Assembly: GCA_016648135.1 (NCBI GenBank)
Contig: JADDOH010002046.1
Span: 124,001-188,000, forward strand
Length of the DNA: 64,000 bases
Reading direction: 5' to 3'
Origin: Agrypnia vestita
Taxonomy: Eukaryota > Arthropoda > Insecta > Trichoptera > Phryganeidae
The position numbers and the translations under genes were made by a program. The notes under the pieces are model-generated. The model did no database searches, was not told the DNA's origin, and saw only the letters and a list, made by a program, of their open reading frames with translations. Positions 1-12,247 of the stretch are shown piece after piece (position 1 is the stretch's first letter; each line of letters begins with the position of its first letter).

Positions 1-763
1 GATAAGATGACTTCCCTAGTTCTTCTCAGATGAGTAAGAGTTATCTCACAGATGTCTTAATCAAGTTAAACGTCCGTAATATGAAAATAGCAATATTGGG
101 ATCTTAAGATTGTTATCCCAATGCTTAATATACGAGAATAAAAATGAAAAATATTCGAAACGTAGGTATACGTCGGTGTTTATTGCTTTCAGTTTCTACT
201 TGAGAGAGAGAATGAGAAAGAACTACATGCCGGTTATACGTCAAACGTCAAAATATAAGTACGAGTCCAACGCGACAATGATAATTTTGCCATAATTTTT
301 ATCAAGACGCTGTAGGAGAAGAAATCAATAAATGCATATGAATTAATCTTTTTTCTATAAGCTTTAAATACAGCATTAGTACTTATTTCACGTCAAAACA
401 TGAGAATTGTGAGGTTACATTTGAGATAGGCATTGCAGACATCGGACAAATAAAGGTTTTTACTTCGAGAGAGATATATGAAAATATACAAATCTTCGTC
501 TCGTTTTGTTTTTTATTTTTATTCTTTTTTTTATTTATTTTATTTTATTCGGTCAAACAACAGGGAGACACAATCGCTTGGAAAGATGAAATACAAAAAA
601 ATAGTTAAATGTCTCCCACAATTAAAGGATAGCAAAAATAGGACATAACCATAGATAATTCAATTTGACAATGACAGATAAAACATAATTTAACCGATTG
701 TTCCAAATTTAACTTTAACATAGACACAAAGGGGCTCGTGATGTATATAATATACTTGATCAG
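1..763. other. No gene or element recognised
   Basis: AT-rich sequence with T-rich runs near 500-545. The open frame at 110-295 has no recognisable motif and looks like chance. Because the first SK exon seen further on encodes S2, this stretch is probably intron of SK or sequence upstream of it. Confidence 0.5.
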
Positions 764-1103
764 GGAGGGGGACGAGTTTCTAGTATCTGCTTCACCATAT
801 GACGATATTCTTCATATTTAGTGTTAAAAATATCTATCGAATTTAAGAGGTAATTATAATCTGAGCATATGCGTGGAATGGGAGAGGATTTCCTATTGTT
901 GGTTTGATAAATTGGAAGGGAAAAGAGGTACTTCTGTCTGGTAGGTCGGAGTGGGACGTGGAAAACTAGCAAGCTGATGATTTCACGAGAATCTATAAGG
1001 TTATGAATTATTTGGAAAAGAAAAGATTGATCTGACAATATTCGCCTGTTTCGACAATATTCGAGTCCAATATTCTCCAAATTCTCGTCTGTAAGTTGGG
1101 GGA
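764..1103 (-). pseudogene. LINE reverse-transcriptase C-terminal remnant (Jockey/CR1-like)
   Basis: The minus-strand frame reads RRILSDQSFLFQIIHNLIDS, then FHVPLRPTRQKYLFSLP, then IDIFNTKYEEYRHMV. This is the pattern of the region after the reverse transcriptase in arthropod Jockey/CR1-type LINE ORF2 proteins (a 'disc hLvNg.id...FhvP.r.tR...f..p...tny...sP..R' string). The frame stays open upstream of its first Met to about 1103. There is no catalytic reverse-transcriptase core here, so it is a 5'-truncated copy. The family assignment is by remembered pattern, not by search. Confidence 0.6.
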
Positions 1104-1277
1104 AACAATTTTACAATCCCAATTTTACTATTTTCGGAATACGGCCAAATATTTCATCGAAACAAAAACATAATGCACAACAGAGAAATAATTTAGTCAG
1201 AACTGGTAGTAGGAAAAGGCAGTTCTTTAATTAAAAATCCATCCATTCCACACGCGCGATCAAAAGGGTAAAAAAGT

Positions 1278-1580
1278 AACCCATAAAAACCAAGTATTTG
1301 GAATACTCCCTTTCTCATTTTCGGGTTTCGTGTCTACCGTATGCGTCAGAATATCCATACAACTTGTATGAAAAAATCATTAAAAATTTTAAAAATCCAA
1401 AATTATACTATAATTATTATTTTTTTTAACGAAAATTTGATAGATCTTCTTGATCGTCGCCACGAGTCTACTTGCAAAGTGTCAGCTCGATTGTATCACG
1501 GGAAAAGGGTTAAAAATCGATCCAAAGTTTTTTCGTCAAGCAAGCAAGCAGACGCCACGAGTTAATATAAAGGGAGTAAA
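1278..1580 (-). repeat. TACTCCC-family interspersed repeat, copy 1
   Basis: Minus-orientation member of a six-copy family. It begins with the ACCCATAAAAACC half of the terminal hairpin, followed by ATACTCCCTTTCTCATTT, and ends with AAAGGGAGTAAAA. The inner block mentioning the GACGCCACGAGTTAA string is shared with the other copies. No protein is encoded. Confidence 0.7.
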
Positions 1581-2493
1581 AATCAGGTAATTTGAAGTCA
1601 CGGTGACTAAAATACCATACTCATTCTTACAATAGCGTACAATACTCTATTCCTTTTTCCCCGGGACTTTTCGGCTTTTGTTTCGGTCCTTTCGACAACG
1701 AATACAAGTAAGGGTTACTTTTGAGTTATTACAGTTTATTATATCATTGGCTCGACCCACCAGAATCATCAATTTTCTTTTCTTCCAGCAGAATATAGAA
1801 CCCTGTATATTTTGGTGTAGAGACTAGATATTTTCTTAAAAATGTCTAAATATTATGCGTACAAGAATGCTGGCTAAGCTTGAAAGATAACAAAAATGCG
1901 AGCCGTCCGCGGTATTTCAATACCCTTAGTGCTTTCAACAATGATGAAGAATTTCTCAGCTAACTTCATTGTTTGCCTTACTTGGTATTTTCGTTTTGGA
2001 TTAAATCTGGTTAATATTACAATTTTTTAAATTATAATTAATTCAGAATAGCAGTTTTTAAGCATTACTTTTATACAAAATTAATTTTAATTCTATACTT
2101 TTATATCAATTTCACAAGTATTTTACTCTTAAAAATCCCTTTCGGCAATTGTCCTGTATTTTATGTGTTACGATTTTCCTTTAGAGTATATGATTAGAAT
2201 TTTTACAAACATTTTTTTATACAAGTCGATAAACTTACCAGGTCGGAATTATTGGAATTTTTTATTTAAGTCTCAAAAGCTGCATGTAAGATTCCTATTA
2301 TTCTATATTTAAGTGTGTCTTTTTAATGGGGTTCTCAGAATTTTTTTTTGCTAATATTGCTAGTATTGTGCGGTGTTAATTTTTTTGATATTTCCAACGT
2401 AAACTTGTCAGTCTCGTTTTCAATTTATTTTAGATGATTTTCAAAATTACAGATGAAATTATTGTAAATGACCGTACACATATTTAAAAAAAT

Positions 2494-2745
2494 ACATCCC
2501 ATGTACAATGATATACATGTACATAATTAATACACTGCAAAGAAATGAAACATAAGTCAACACAAAAAAATAATGACTTCTCTTCAAAAACAGCATGATA
2601 ATTTTGTGGTGATATTATTAATATAATTAATACAATTAATAATGTGTACAATATTATCCTGATGAAGGGGCCATGGTCTATGAAATATGTTGATTTTTTC
2701 AATACAAAAGTGGTGAAAACCACCTTTGTCTTGAAAAAATTAATT
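2494..2745 (+). repeat. Penelope-type terminal repeat, single copy
   Basis: The stretch carries a hammerhead-like core followed by a T-run and TTTTTTCAATACAAAAGTGG, which resembles the outer flank of the Penelope-type pair at 61853-62960 (TTTCAATAAATAAGTGG). Unlike the other members it has no inverted partner nearby. The left boundary is a guess. Confidence 0.4.
2653..2700 (+). ncRNA. Hammerhead-ribozyme-like motif 1
   Basis: CTGATGA at 2659-2665 is followed by one extra A and then a short stem II (GGCC/GGTC). GAA follows at 2682-2684, then a near-palindromic ATATGT and T at 2691. ATC at 2656-2658 pairs with GAT at 2692-2694 as stem I. The core matches the hammerhead consensus; activity is not shown. 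Confidence 0.5.
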
Positions 2746-2886
2746 ATAAAAAAATAATAAATTACATATTACCGGGAATATATATACCTAATATATTCTG
2801 AGATGAAAATACAAATATGACAGGCAAATGCCTTGTCCATAAGAATAATATAATGCACTGGTAAAGTAAATAATGATACATAAGAC

Positions 2887-3090
2887 TACATGAATAAATA
2901 AGAGATGTTTTATATAAGTTGAAAATTAGGAGATTTGTTCATATATAAATAAATTTTATTATATTTGATTTGATGATGATGATGATGATGATGATGATTG
3001 ATGATGAATTATATAAATGAAGTTCATATATAAATGAATTATATAAGTTGAAACTTAGGAGATTTGTTCATATATAAATGAATGAAGAAG
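2887..3090. repeat. Duplicated segment around a (GAT)n microsatellite
   Basis: A unit containing TATAAGTTGAAA, TTAGGAGATTTGTTCATA and TATAAAT occurs twice, at about 2914-2950 and 3043-3082. Between the two lies a run of GAT repeats at about 2972-2999. This is a local duplication with a microsatellite between the copies. Confidence 0.7.
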
Positions 3091-3678
3091 AAGACTAAGA
3101 AGACCTGAGGATAAAAATATTTGCCGGCTACGGCCACAATAATTAGGGGGATTTTTAGTGTCTGTGAAAAAGACTTTTTATTATTATTTATAAATTTTTT
3201 TTTTTTTAAATATGAACCGAAATACGATTATTTTAAAAAACTTCAAGAATCACCATTTAGAATCAAGATGGTGGATTTTTTGACCTCGAATCTGTCAGTA
3301 ACACTCACAAACTAGAATTTCCAGAAAAGTTTTTTCAAAATCTCCCAAAATTAGGCACTGGAGTTATCATTTTCACAAAATTCCCGAGTCATATAATCGC
3401 ACATATACCAAAAAATCGACTTTATTAGATTTTTATCCCCCCCCCCCATGCACCCAAGCGCAAGTACCCAGGGTATACAAGATTTTACCTAAATTATGAG
3501 GCAAAGCTTTGAAATTCCAGTAGTAATAAATTTTATAAAAATCAACATTTTAAAATAAAAATATAACATAAAAAGCTGAAGCGTACGTCTAGATATCCTC
3601 AAGAAAACCATCCAAAAAACGTGATTGAAATTAGAAAAAACACCAGTTTTATTAAAAAATCGTATTAATATACATATC

Positions 3679-4058
3679 TAGACATCAAGCCGAAATCGGG
3701 TGATAGGCCAAGTCAATAGTTATCAGAAAAATATTTTTAAAAAAAACCGTCAGTTAAAACTGGGCAAAGTATTGATTTTTAATACTTGGTTTGGTCAAAA
3801 AGTGACATTTTCTTCCAAGCTGTTTTGTGGAGCAGTTGGCTTTGAATTTTGGACAAAAGTTTACAGAAGCATTATTCAGGATTACATAATAATAAAAAAA
3901 AATGAAGAAAAATAAATATTTGTAGCAACAGGAGTGAAAAGACCGCCACAGGGTGTAGATTTTTTTTTAAATGCTAATAATTTTTAAAACACATGACTTT
4001 TTTTAAATATTTTTTTTTTAACTATTATTACCCGATTTCGGCTTGATGTCGAGATACG
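3679..4058. repeat. Foldback element with about 21-bp inverted ends
   Basis: GACATCAAGCCGAAATCGGG at 3682-3701 is matched in inverse by CCCGATTTCGGCTTGATGTC at 4031-4050. The interior is AT-rich and non-coding, so this is probably a short non-autonomous foldback element. The family is unknown and no target duplication was identified. Confidence 0.6.
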
Positions 4059-4479
4059 GGACATCCTGTACATTAGATACACTCTTCAACAGTGACTGAC
4101 TGGTTTCGGGTCTCATGAACGAAGATAGGACATAACAAATTTTCTACGTTATTAGATCTATCAAAATTAATATTAATAGGTAGAAAATCTATCAAAATCT
4201 ACCTTAAAATCTTCGCGTAGCCAAATACGTATAATACAATTCTATAAAGGGTTTACTTCAGAAGCTTAAAGGAGGCGAAGTACTGAGCGACAAGCGAAAG
4301 ATGTGTCAGAATATGAGTTGGCTGGCTCTAATTAATTTAATGAGAACGTGCGTGGTGACGGTCTGCCTAACCCGTTCAAACAAATTAATATTGTAAATTT
4401 CGCTACTCGGCAAGACTGAGCAAATATAGGAGGGATAAAAAGGGATCGAAATTGTAGGCTTTATATATTATTACTATCC

Positions 4480-5100
4480 ATAGAAACTTGTACATGATTA
4501 GTTGTTAATATACTGTCACGTGTCGTGGCTGCAGGATGAATTAATGATAACGCTGGATTTCTAATAATGGATTTATTAATAACTAATTAATTGATTAATC
4601 AAACCTACAGGGTCACTTAACACTGTTTAACTTAACTCTGTTATTTAAATTAAATTGTTTCGTAATTTATCACTCGTCAATAGACACTTAGTAATCACTT
4701 AAACACTTTATTCACTATTCACTAGAAAATTCCACCCAATGTCCGAAAGTCTTATTTCGCTTCGGTTTATTTCGCTACGTAAGACTATTCGCTGTCGAAT
4801 TACCGCTCGCTTGGCCAACCTGGCCTTCGCAACTCGCAGCTACCTTCGCTTCCGTGCCGCTGTTAAACGCGCCCAAAAACAACAACCGTCCTTACTTCCG
4901 TATGCGGTCCGAAATCTTCAGACGTTTCCAGTGTTTACGAGAACTATCCCGTGGCTTCCAGGCTTTTGTAGATGTTTCTCGATGCTTCCCGTAAGCCGTA
5001 GATTACGCTAGGACGTTCTGGAATCTTCGGCAGTGTTGTGATCATTTCAAACGACTGTCACTTGACACGAGTGCGTTATTTTTTTTAGCCTCGTTACACA
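4480..5100. other. GC-richer islet, probable unclassified repeat
   Basis: About 4730-5040 is clearly richer in GC than its surroundings and is open in one plus frame (4739-5011). The predicted peptide is Arg- and Ser-rich and matches nothing I recognise. The flanks are full of short TTAATTAA-type blocks typical of transposon untranslated ends. I regard it as a repeat remnant rather than a gene. Confidence 0.3.
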
Positions 5101-5279
5101 ACTATTATATCTAGTGAACTTAGAATGATTTTGTAACCACAAAAAACTTATAAGCTTTTTAGAAAAATATTCCATAATATACATAATTTTTCATGCATTA
5201 TTACCAAAATAAATTATTTTATTTATTTATATACTCGTATATCCTATTATTATGCTTTAAATGCACCGTAGTCTGTTGT

Positions 5280-5684
5280 TACTCCCTTTATATTAACTCG
5301 TGGCGTCCGCTTGTCTTCTTGTCTGACGAAAAAACTTTGGATCCATTTTATTCCCCTTTCCCGTGATCCAATCGAGCTGAAACATTGCAAGCAGACTCGT
5401 GGCGACGATCAAGAAGATCTATAAAATTTTCGTTAAAAAGAATTTTTGGATTTTCAAATTTTGAATGGTTTTTTCATACAACTTATTAAGTTGTATGAAA
5501 ATATTTTAACTCGTCTGGTAGAGAAAAACCTGATATAGTATAATTTTGGATTTTTGGAAATTTTTTATTACTCCCTCTCGTAGCGTCGCCCGACCGAAGC
5601 CCAACGCGTAGGTTAAGCGAAAAAAAATGTTTCAACTAGTAAATGAGAAAGGGAGTATAATAAAAACTTGGTTTTTATGGGTTG
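5280..5684 (+). repeat. TACTCCC-family interspersed repeat, copy 2
   Basis: Starts TACTCCCTTTATATTAACTC and ends GAGAAAGGGAGTATAATAAA, followed by the ATAAAAAC-TTG-GTTTTTAT hairpin and GGGTT. The interior contains the shared CCCGTGATCCAATCGAGCTG block. It is longer than copy 3 because of about 100 bases of extra interior sequence. Confidence 0.75.
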
Positions 5685-5929
5685 CTTTTTTTTCTATTGC
5701 CATCTTCAAAATATAAACAAATCCTATTAATTTTTTTTAAAGAACTGAGGTGTATAGATTATTTTAAAATACAATTAGGTATAATTTAATGTGTATAAAT
5801 ATTATATACATTAATTAATATTCGAGTGACATTAAAAATGACATTGAATAAAAGAATATTATTAATGAATACTTTAACTTTTTCTCTTGGCAAGCAAATT
5901 TTGGACGTGACGCGAGCAGCTGTCAATAT

Positions 5930-6260
5930 TAAATTTCAGGTTAAGATGATGTATCAAATTCAAACGAATTGTAAGTTTTGAGAACATACGCGATGTACCA
6001 TCTGATATAACACTTCAGCCACCGATAGGGCTTAGCAGTAAGCATTCGCAATGGCTGATTACAGACATCAATGGCCGCGTAGCAGCCACCCCCAGCCGCG
6101 AAGAAGCCACCATTGCCGATGACAAGACAAGATAAGCAAGCAATTGGTGGTAGCCCATTGCTCGGCCGTATAGTATAATCGCTAGAGCCTAGCATAGCCA
6201 TTTCTAGATACTAATGACTAGCGGACCCTGTAGTCACCCATAGGGCCTAGCAGCAAGCCT
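5930..6260. other. Unassigned GC-richer stretch
   Basis: A minus-strand frame (5941-6201) is open here, but the peptide has no family pattern and the plus strand is broken by stops. The related phrases AGGGCTTAGCAGTAAGC (near 6027) and AGGGCCTAGCAGCAAGC (near 6242) show an internal partial duplication. I make no functional call. Confidence 0.3.
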
Positions 6261-6339
6261 ATTGCCCAATTTCTAGTTTCATTTATTTCTTAATTTATCA
6301 TTTTTTTATATTATATATATTTATTTTTATTTTATTTAT

Positions 6340-7062
6340 CTTAATAATTAAGTTCGACACATAATGTTGTGTGGGCTAATACATGATTTCACTTGGACAT
6401 GTTGCATTCCATCTAATCATTTAAAAGTTTTTATAATATAATTTTTGCACTTCAGTTTAAACCTCCTTATATTCTCCATGTTTTGAATTTCCTTTGGCAG
6501 GCTATCGAAGATTTTTATACCTTTATACATCATACAATTTTGTGAGGTGTTTTTCTTTTTCTTTGGTAGTCTTATGTTGTCGCTCCCTCTTGTATTGTAG
6601 GAATGAAAATCCTTATTCAGCTTCATCCTATCATCAAAGTATTTGTGTACTACAATTCCATGTTTAATTTTAAATATTTGGACCACCACATTATATATTA
6701 TTCTTTGATTTACAGTTTCCAGTCCTAAGGCATTCAACATTTTTGTTATTTTAGTTCTCCTATTACACTTCAGTATTATGCGCATCGCTCTGTTTCGTAC
6801 TATTTGTAGTTTCTTTAGCATTCCTTCGTTGCTTATAAATAATATACTGGAAGAATAATCTGTGTGCGGGAGACTCATAGTATTGTATATTAATAAAGTT
6901 GTATTTTTATTTATGTTCTTCCAAGTAAGGACACTTTTTTGCGATTTTCTTCACCATAAATTCAGTATTTTTTGTAAATGTTAGTTTTGAATCTGTAATT
7001 ACACCTAGGTATTTTATACTGTCTACGATTTCTAATATCTCATTTTCTAGTTTCACATTATA
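6340..7062 (-). pseudogene. LINE ORF2 C-terminal remnant and 3' UTR, part 1
   Basis: The minus strand encodes, from the 7062 side, VKLENEILEIVDSIKYLGV (a reverse-transcriptase motif typical of LINE ORF2), then KNRAMRII-like IVRNRAMRIILKCNRRTK, then MMYKGIKIFDSLPKEIQN, ending with the stop at 6417. A short 3' UTR follows with CCCACACAACATTATGTG. The frame shifts between segments, so it is dead. The upstream part resumes at 8345, beyond a mariner element inserted into it. A sibling copy lies at 34227-34770. Confidence 0.75.
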
Positions 7063-8344
7063 TTAGGTCCTTACTTAAGAAATTGGCGTTTAGTATGGGA
7101 GGAACATAAAGCCGATTTTTTTTATTATTATATATTTATTTAATCAAAGTACGTACCATTGCTATCTATGCACTTTTGCCATCTTATGGGTAGTTCATCG
7201 ATCCCTTTACTAAAAAAACCATTCGGACGGGAATCAATAAAATCTTTGAAGGCGGTTTGGACTGCCCCATCTGAGTTGAATTTTTTCCTTTGCAAGAAGT
7301 TATCCAAATTTCGAAAAAAATGGTAATCTGTTGGGGCAAGGTCCTGAGAGTACGGTGGATGTCTTAGACATTCCAATTGAAGCTCCTCTAATTTGGTAGC
7401 CGTCTGTTGTGCAGTGTGTGGTCTAGCGTTATCATGAAGCAGCAGTGGCCTAAGCGATTAACCAGCCTCGGTTGTTTAGCAGCTAGCTTTTCCATCATGG
7501 TTTGCAGTTGCTGACAATCGACATCTGCCGTAATCGTCTGGCCAGATTTAAGAAAGCTGTAGTGAACGACACCAGCACTAGTCCACCAAACGCTCACAAG
7601 TAACTTTTTTGGAGTCAATTTTCGCTGGGGCATGGTTTGGCTGGTTCGGCAGGGTTCAGCCATTGCGATGAGCGCTTCCGATTATCGTACAGGATCCACT
7701 TTTCATCACAGGTAATGATTCGATTTAAAATCCCTTCATTATTGTGCCGGTTGAGTAATGCAACGCAGCAGTCAACGCGCGTTGGTTGATTTGCTTCACT
7801 CAATTCGTGAGGTACCCACCTTTCAAGCTTTTTCACCTTACCAATTTGCTTCAAGTGGATTAAAACAGTTTTATCACTAACACCGCAGCCTGCAGCTAAC
7901 TCGGATGTGGTTTGCGATGGACCGCTTCCACAATAGCCTTCAATTCTTCATTATCAACTTTGGTCTCCGGCCGTCCACGGGGCTTGTTCTGCAGGTCGAA
8001 ATTTCCAGAACGAAAACGTTGGAACCAAAAACGCACTGTGTTTTCTTTTGCGGCACCGTCGCCATACACATCATTAATCCTTCGAGCCGTTTCTGCAGCA
8101 CTGGTGCCACGGTGGAACTCGTACTCGTAAATAACGCGATATTTCAAGTTTTTCATTTTGTAAACTGATTGACGCAAAGAAAAAAACAATTGATGAAAAA
8201 ACAAATGAATTATAATTTTCAAAACACAAATACATGAGTAAATAGCTGTATAAATTTGGATTTGGAATTCCTAACCAAAGAGAAGATATTTGAGATCAAA
8301 TTTGCCAGTACGGCAAAAAGCCAATTTCATATGTAAGGACCTAA
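7063..8344 (-). mobile_element. Mariner element, full-length but decayed
   Basis: The 1282-bp unit is flanked by TA on each side. The TIRs begin TTAGGTCCTTAC and the right end reads GTAAGGACCTAA, with about 28 bp matching imperfectly. Length and TIRs are typical of mariner. It is inserted within a LINE whose frame can be followed on both sides (6340-7062 and 8345-8450). Confidence 0.9.
7140..8156 (-). pseudogene. Mariner transposase, DD34D type, frameshifted
   Basis: From ATG at 8156 (minus) the product begins MKNLKYRVIYEYEFHRGTSA, with the helix-turn-helix repeat and NTVRFWFQRFRSG. TCDEKWILYDNRK holds the first catalytic Asp, and HDHTLHN stands where HDNARPHTA is usual. Then comes YSQDLAPTDYHFF, with the third Asp at its 34-residue spacing, and the end is NGTYFD. 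The frame changes at least three times (near 7896, 7660 and 7390), so no intact transposase is made. Normal mariner transposases are about 345 residues. Expression in the host is not expected. Confidence 0.9.
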
Positions 8345-8450
8345 TATTTGGTTGTTCTTTTTTTATGAAAACTAGAAACGTTCACCTTTTTGAGACAGAG
8401 AAGGATTTTAAGAATTTGTTTTCCTTTGATTACTTTATTAAGTGAAATAC
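8345..8450 (-). pseudogene. LINE ORF2 remnant, part 2 (upstream of mariner insertion)
   Basis: On the minus strand this reads SSFHKKRTTKY up to the mariner TA site, and then NVKLENEILEIV on the far side at 7062 downward. Together they restore the reverse-transcriptase segment 'FHKKR...N...LENEI..V..IKYLGV' typical of LINE ORF2. This shows the mariner jumped into an existing LINE. Confidence 0.65.
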
Positions 8451-8984
8451 TAGAATTTAATTTAATTAATTTTACTACCTATTAATTAGATTAACAATTC
8501 ATGATTTGACTCCAATTTATCTAACTCATACTTTGTGAGACTTCCATAATTTATCCTTAATTAACAACTAACTCTGTTGCTAAATCCGCTACGGCCTTAG
8601 CTAATAGTCAGTTTTAGTATTCACGTTGTCGCAGTCTAAGCCACATTTTTATTTTAACTTCCAAGGCATAAAACTTTTATGAGTCGATATCTTCGGAATG
8701 GCCTCAAATATTAACGTTTTATATGAAAGGATTTTTTCAGAGCGGAATTTCTGGTAGTAATTGAAATGGAATGGTTTCCATAAAACATTCTCTCCCATGG
8801 AATGCTTGCCCTTTCGCATCCCATTTATCCTGTCTGTAACTTGTCCGTTATTAATTTAAATTACAGCTTGGTAAGTCTTCGAAAGCTTGATCTCGATTCC
8901 CGTCTCGATAGTCCCGCTGTCATCTATCATCTACCCGAGTTTTGATTTTAATAATATTATTCTTATCATTATTAATTAATTAAT

Positions 8985-9235
8985 AACTTTGTATTAACCA
9001 CTTGGAGCAACTCTAAGTTTCAATACCACTGTATTATCGTCAGGACAGACGCATACTATCTATCCATTACTTATTCTAGCAAACAAATTTTTGAACGGGG
9101 GCGTGGCTACAGTTATGGTGAGGGTAATTGACAAGTGGACGCCGAAATGGAGAATATATCAAGTAACGGGATATTCATAAAATGTATCTGGTTATTAATT
9201 ATATTGGCTTTAGTGTTCAGGCATTTTTTATTATA
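8985..9235. repeat. Dispersed repeat, copy 1 (partner at 24395-24585)
   Basis: Shares with 24395-24585 the strings CCACTTG, GACAGACGCATACTA / GACGGACGCATACTA, TATCCATTACTTATT, the phrase around GGGCGTGGCT, and GGTTATTAATTATATTG followed by TTTAGTGTTCAGGCA. Non-coding; class unknown. Confidence 0.65.
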
Positions 9236-9365
9236 ATCCCTAATTTTAAATAACAAAGAACGTGAAAAACAGAACCAGTTTTATGGTACGTGGGATTTGA
9301 CTTGTGCTTACGTGATTTTTGACGTAATAATGAAAACAATGAAACTGGAGCATGAGAGAAAAATA

Positions 9366-9433
9366 TATGTAGATACCCCAAAGATAAACAAATAGGATAT
9401 GTATGTAGATACCCCAAAGATAAATAAATAGGG
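9366..9433. repeat. Tandem duplication of about 35 bp
   Basis: Two head-to-tail copies of TATGTAGATACCCCAAAGAT followed by AAACAAATAGG or AAATAAATAGG. The reading frames that cross it on the minus strand translate the repeat and are not genes. Confidence 0.85.
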
Positions 9434-11672
9434 AGCAAATGTGCAATTGTTTGTAGGGTGGTAGGTAAAATAACATGGATGGAATATTATTGTATTCTGA
9501 TAAGTTTATCTGCCTCCGGACTGATATCGATTATTCGATATTTTTTCTTTCGAGGTTTGTTCCAATTACGGCTCCAATCTGTAAACGTTACTTTTTTCGT
9601 ACATTAAAAATTCTTGTCGAATGCAGATGTGAGATTGTTGTTATATTGTTGTGGCAAAAATTGATGAAATATGGTCAAAATCTTCTATTCCTACTGTCAA
9701 ACTTTTGTTTCTTGTAATAAGTAAATTTTTCTAATATAGTTGTGATTTTCTTTAAAGATACACATTTTTAAACATCTCTAACCGTGCTGTAATCTATTTT
9801 ATTCGACATGAACAAACGTGCGGCTACTTGGCTTCGCCCAATCCTTATAATTTTTATAGTCTAAAAGGTTGGTTATAACTTACTTTATGGCATCAAATCA
9901 ATGGCGAAATCGGTATTTGATGCTCGTAAGTATTCAAAAAGTTATTACATTTTTCCATACATTTTAATATTTCAATAATTTTATCTATATGGCGCGAACT
10001 ATAGACAAAAAAACATTATGAAGAAACTGACTGAAAGTTTTCAAAAAGATTCTTTTTTTGTGTTAAAAATCATAAATAATTCTTGTTAGGTGCGAACCAC
10101 AATTAAAAAAAACATAATGTATTAATAAATACATAGATTTGCCAAAAAATATGTTTTATAAAAATTATCTTTTTTATAATTTTTTTTTTTAATTAATAAT
10201 TTTGTGCCTATTTCTTTATATGTACTGATTAGCCCTCTTATATTCGCCTGCTATGGCCCGTCATGGTTTTATTTTCAAAAAAAGAACAATAATCTACCTT
10301 ATAATATTCTTTTTTTGTTTCATCTATGATTTATTTAGCTAAAGTGCGTTTCGAACGTCAAAAAGTTGTTATATAATTTTAAACATCAAAATGTAATCAT
10401 TTTTCAAATAGTTGCAACCGAAACGATTTGATTTAAATTTTAAAATCAGGGCACTCAAGTACACCAGTATAATATTTACGAGTTATCCTTAAATTAACCG
10501 ACTCAAATGTCAAAATGAACGACAAAAATTTCAAACTTTAAAGTGTAATAACTTTTTAAATACTCACGAGCGCCAAAATTTTATTTCAATTTTGACATGA
10601 GGGCGGTCAACTGCATACACCGGGATACTTTTTTTAAGAAAATCGGAATGACGCCATAAAGTAAAGTTTAGCCAAATGTTGTACAAAATATTATACCATT
10701 ATGCTATAATGAGTACGATAATTTTTCATTAATTCTAGTACCTATCTTTATAGAGTTTACCCCTTGTAATTACGTAATTTGGGTCTGATACGTAGAATAG
10801 CGCGCGCCGTGCGCCCCTCTCGACAGCGACGCCTTCAAATATTGTAATGTCTGTCCCACGTACCCTTAATGCGCTATTCGTGTAAGCGACTGAAAGGATT
10901 CATGAATTTCTAGCCGGTAATCGTATCGCGGAATGGAGGCGCGCTGTTTCGGAAGCGTTAGGCTAGCCCACGGCTTTTAAGATCATTACTACCGGAACAC
11001 TACGTCCGGATGGAATATCCGAAATCATATTATCGGCGCCGAGATAGCGTCAAAATACAACAATATTTGGTGCTTCTCTATTGGTCACCGCATTCCAGCC
11101 GATTACTGTAAGGACACCCCTTTATATTCACGAATTGATGTAGGTATTCCGAATTTAAATATCAAGAACACACTCATATTATGAAGTTGCAATATTTAAA
11201 ACCAAAATAATGAATCAATTAGAAAGACGTACAGGAAAATCGGCTAAACTTTACTTTATGGCCTCACTCGATTTTCTTTAAAAAAAAAGTATCCTGCTGT
11301 AGCTAAGTGCCCTGGTGGCAAAACTGAAATCAAAATTTGGCGGTCGTAAGTATTTAAAAAGTTATTACACTTTCAATTTTGAAAATTTTCGGCTAAACTT
11401 TATAACCCTCATATCAACGAAAAAATTTAAATTTCACAGAACTTTGTTCTGAAAAAAATTCAACCTCACAATAAGAATGTGTTCTTGAATGTACCATATG
11501 TGTGTTGTATCAAATGTGTCCGAAAATAAAAATGAATTAAAGCGGTTAATTCTGGCGTCCCCTAGCGGCAGTTACGCAAAGTAATCTGTGATCTGTGATT
11601 GCTTTAAAAATGGATAATAAATTAATACGTGAAATTTACAGATAAGGTCGATATATTCACGGAAATCTAAGA

Positions 11673-11743
11673 TGCCGCTATAGCGTAATTGGATAATGCC
11701 CCGGATAAGAGGAGATACGTGGTTCGAATCCCGGTGGCAGCCA
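11673..11743 (+). pseudogene. tRNA-like sequence (tRNA pseudogene or SINE head)
   Basis: A box A-like TAGCGTAATTGG (11681-11692) and a perfect box B GGTTCGAATCC are present. TGCCGCT at the 5' end pairs with the 3' end, with G-T pairs. The next bases after the discriminator G are CCA, which is not normally encoded in eukaryotic tRNA genes and suggests reverse transcription of a mature tRNA. The anticodon arm is defective, apparently by a deletion, and the T-stem has mismatches. It is therefore not a functional tRNA gene. Confidence 0.5.
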
Positions 11744-12247
11744 AATATTATTTCGTGGATTTGATTTTTCTGTATGTCTTTCTAATGTTGGTTTTAAATC
11801 AAGTAGGCATTATCTTAATTCATTGTACACTTATTTGAACGCAGGTGTAAGAATAAAAATGAAGGATATGAAATCACTTACCGCTGTGCAGCACGTTGGT
11901 AGTTATAGAGTTGGTCTACGTGTCAAACAGTCATTTTCATCATTACACACTTTACAAGATATGCAAAACTGTGTTAATTATTCTATATATATACTATATA
12001 AATATATATATACTATATAAAATATTCCCAATGGGCCCCCGCTGAACCCCCACTATTTAATCATTTTTCTCATATATTCAGTCATCAGAAGATTCAATTA
12101 AATGATACATAACAAAGCAATGATCCAAATGTCATCCCGATAAAAATAATGCACATTAAATATCACTCGTAGCGATCGGAATATACACAATTTTATAAAA
12201 TGTTTGAAAATAACTAGGTACCGTATGATGAGACTAATAATAATATT

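Noticed and set aside
4739..5011. 90-codon open frame in a GC-richer islet
   Set aside because: No family motif, no splice or promoter context, and composition explains the open frame.
7905..8168. Plus-strand open frames opposite the mariner transposase
   Set aside because: They are the antisense of the conserved transposase N-terminus; the same frames reappear antisense to the second copy at 28220-28591.
9217..9476. Repetitive peptides with YLSLGYLH repeats
   Set aside because: They translate a 35-bp tandem duplication in intronic DNA on the minus strand.
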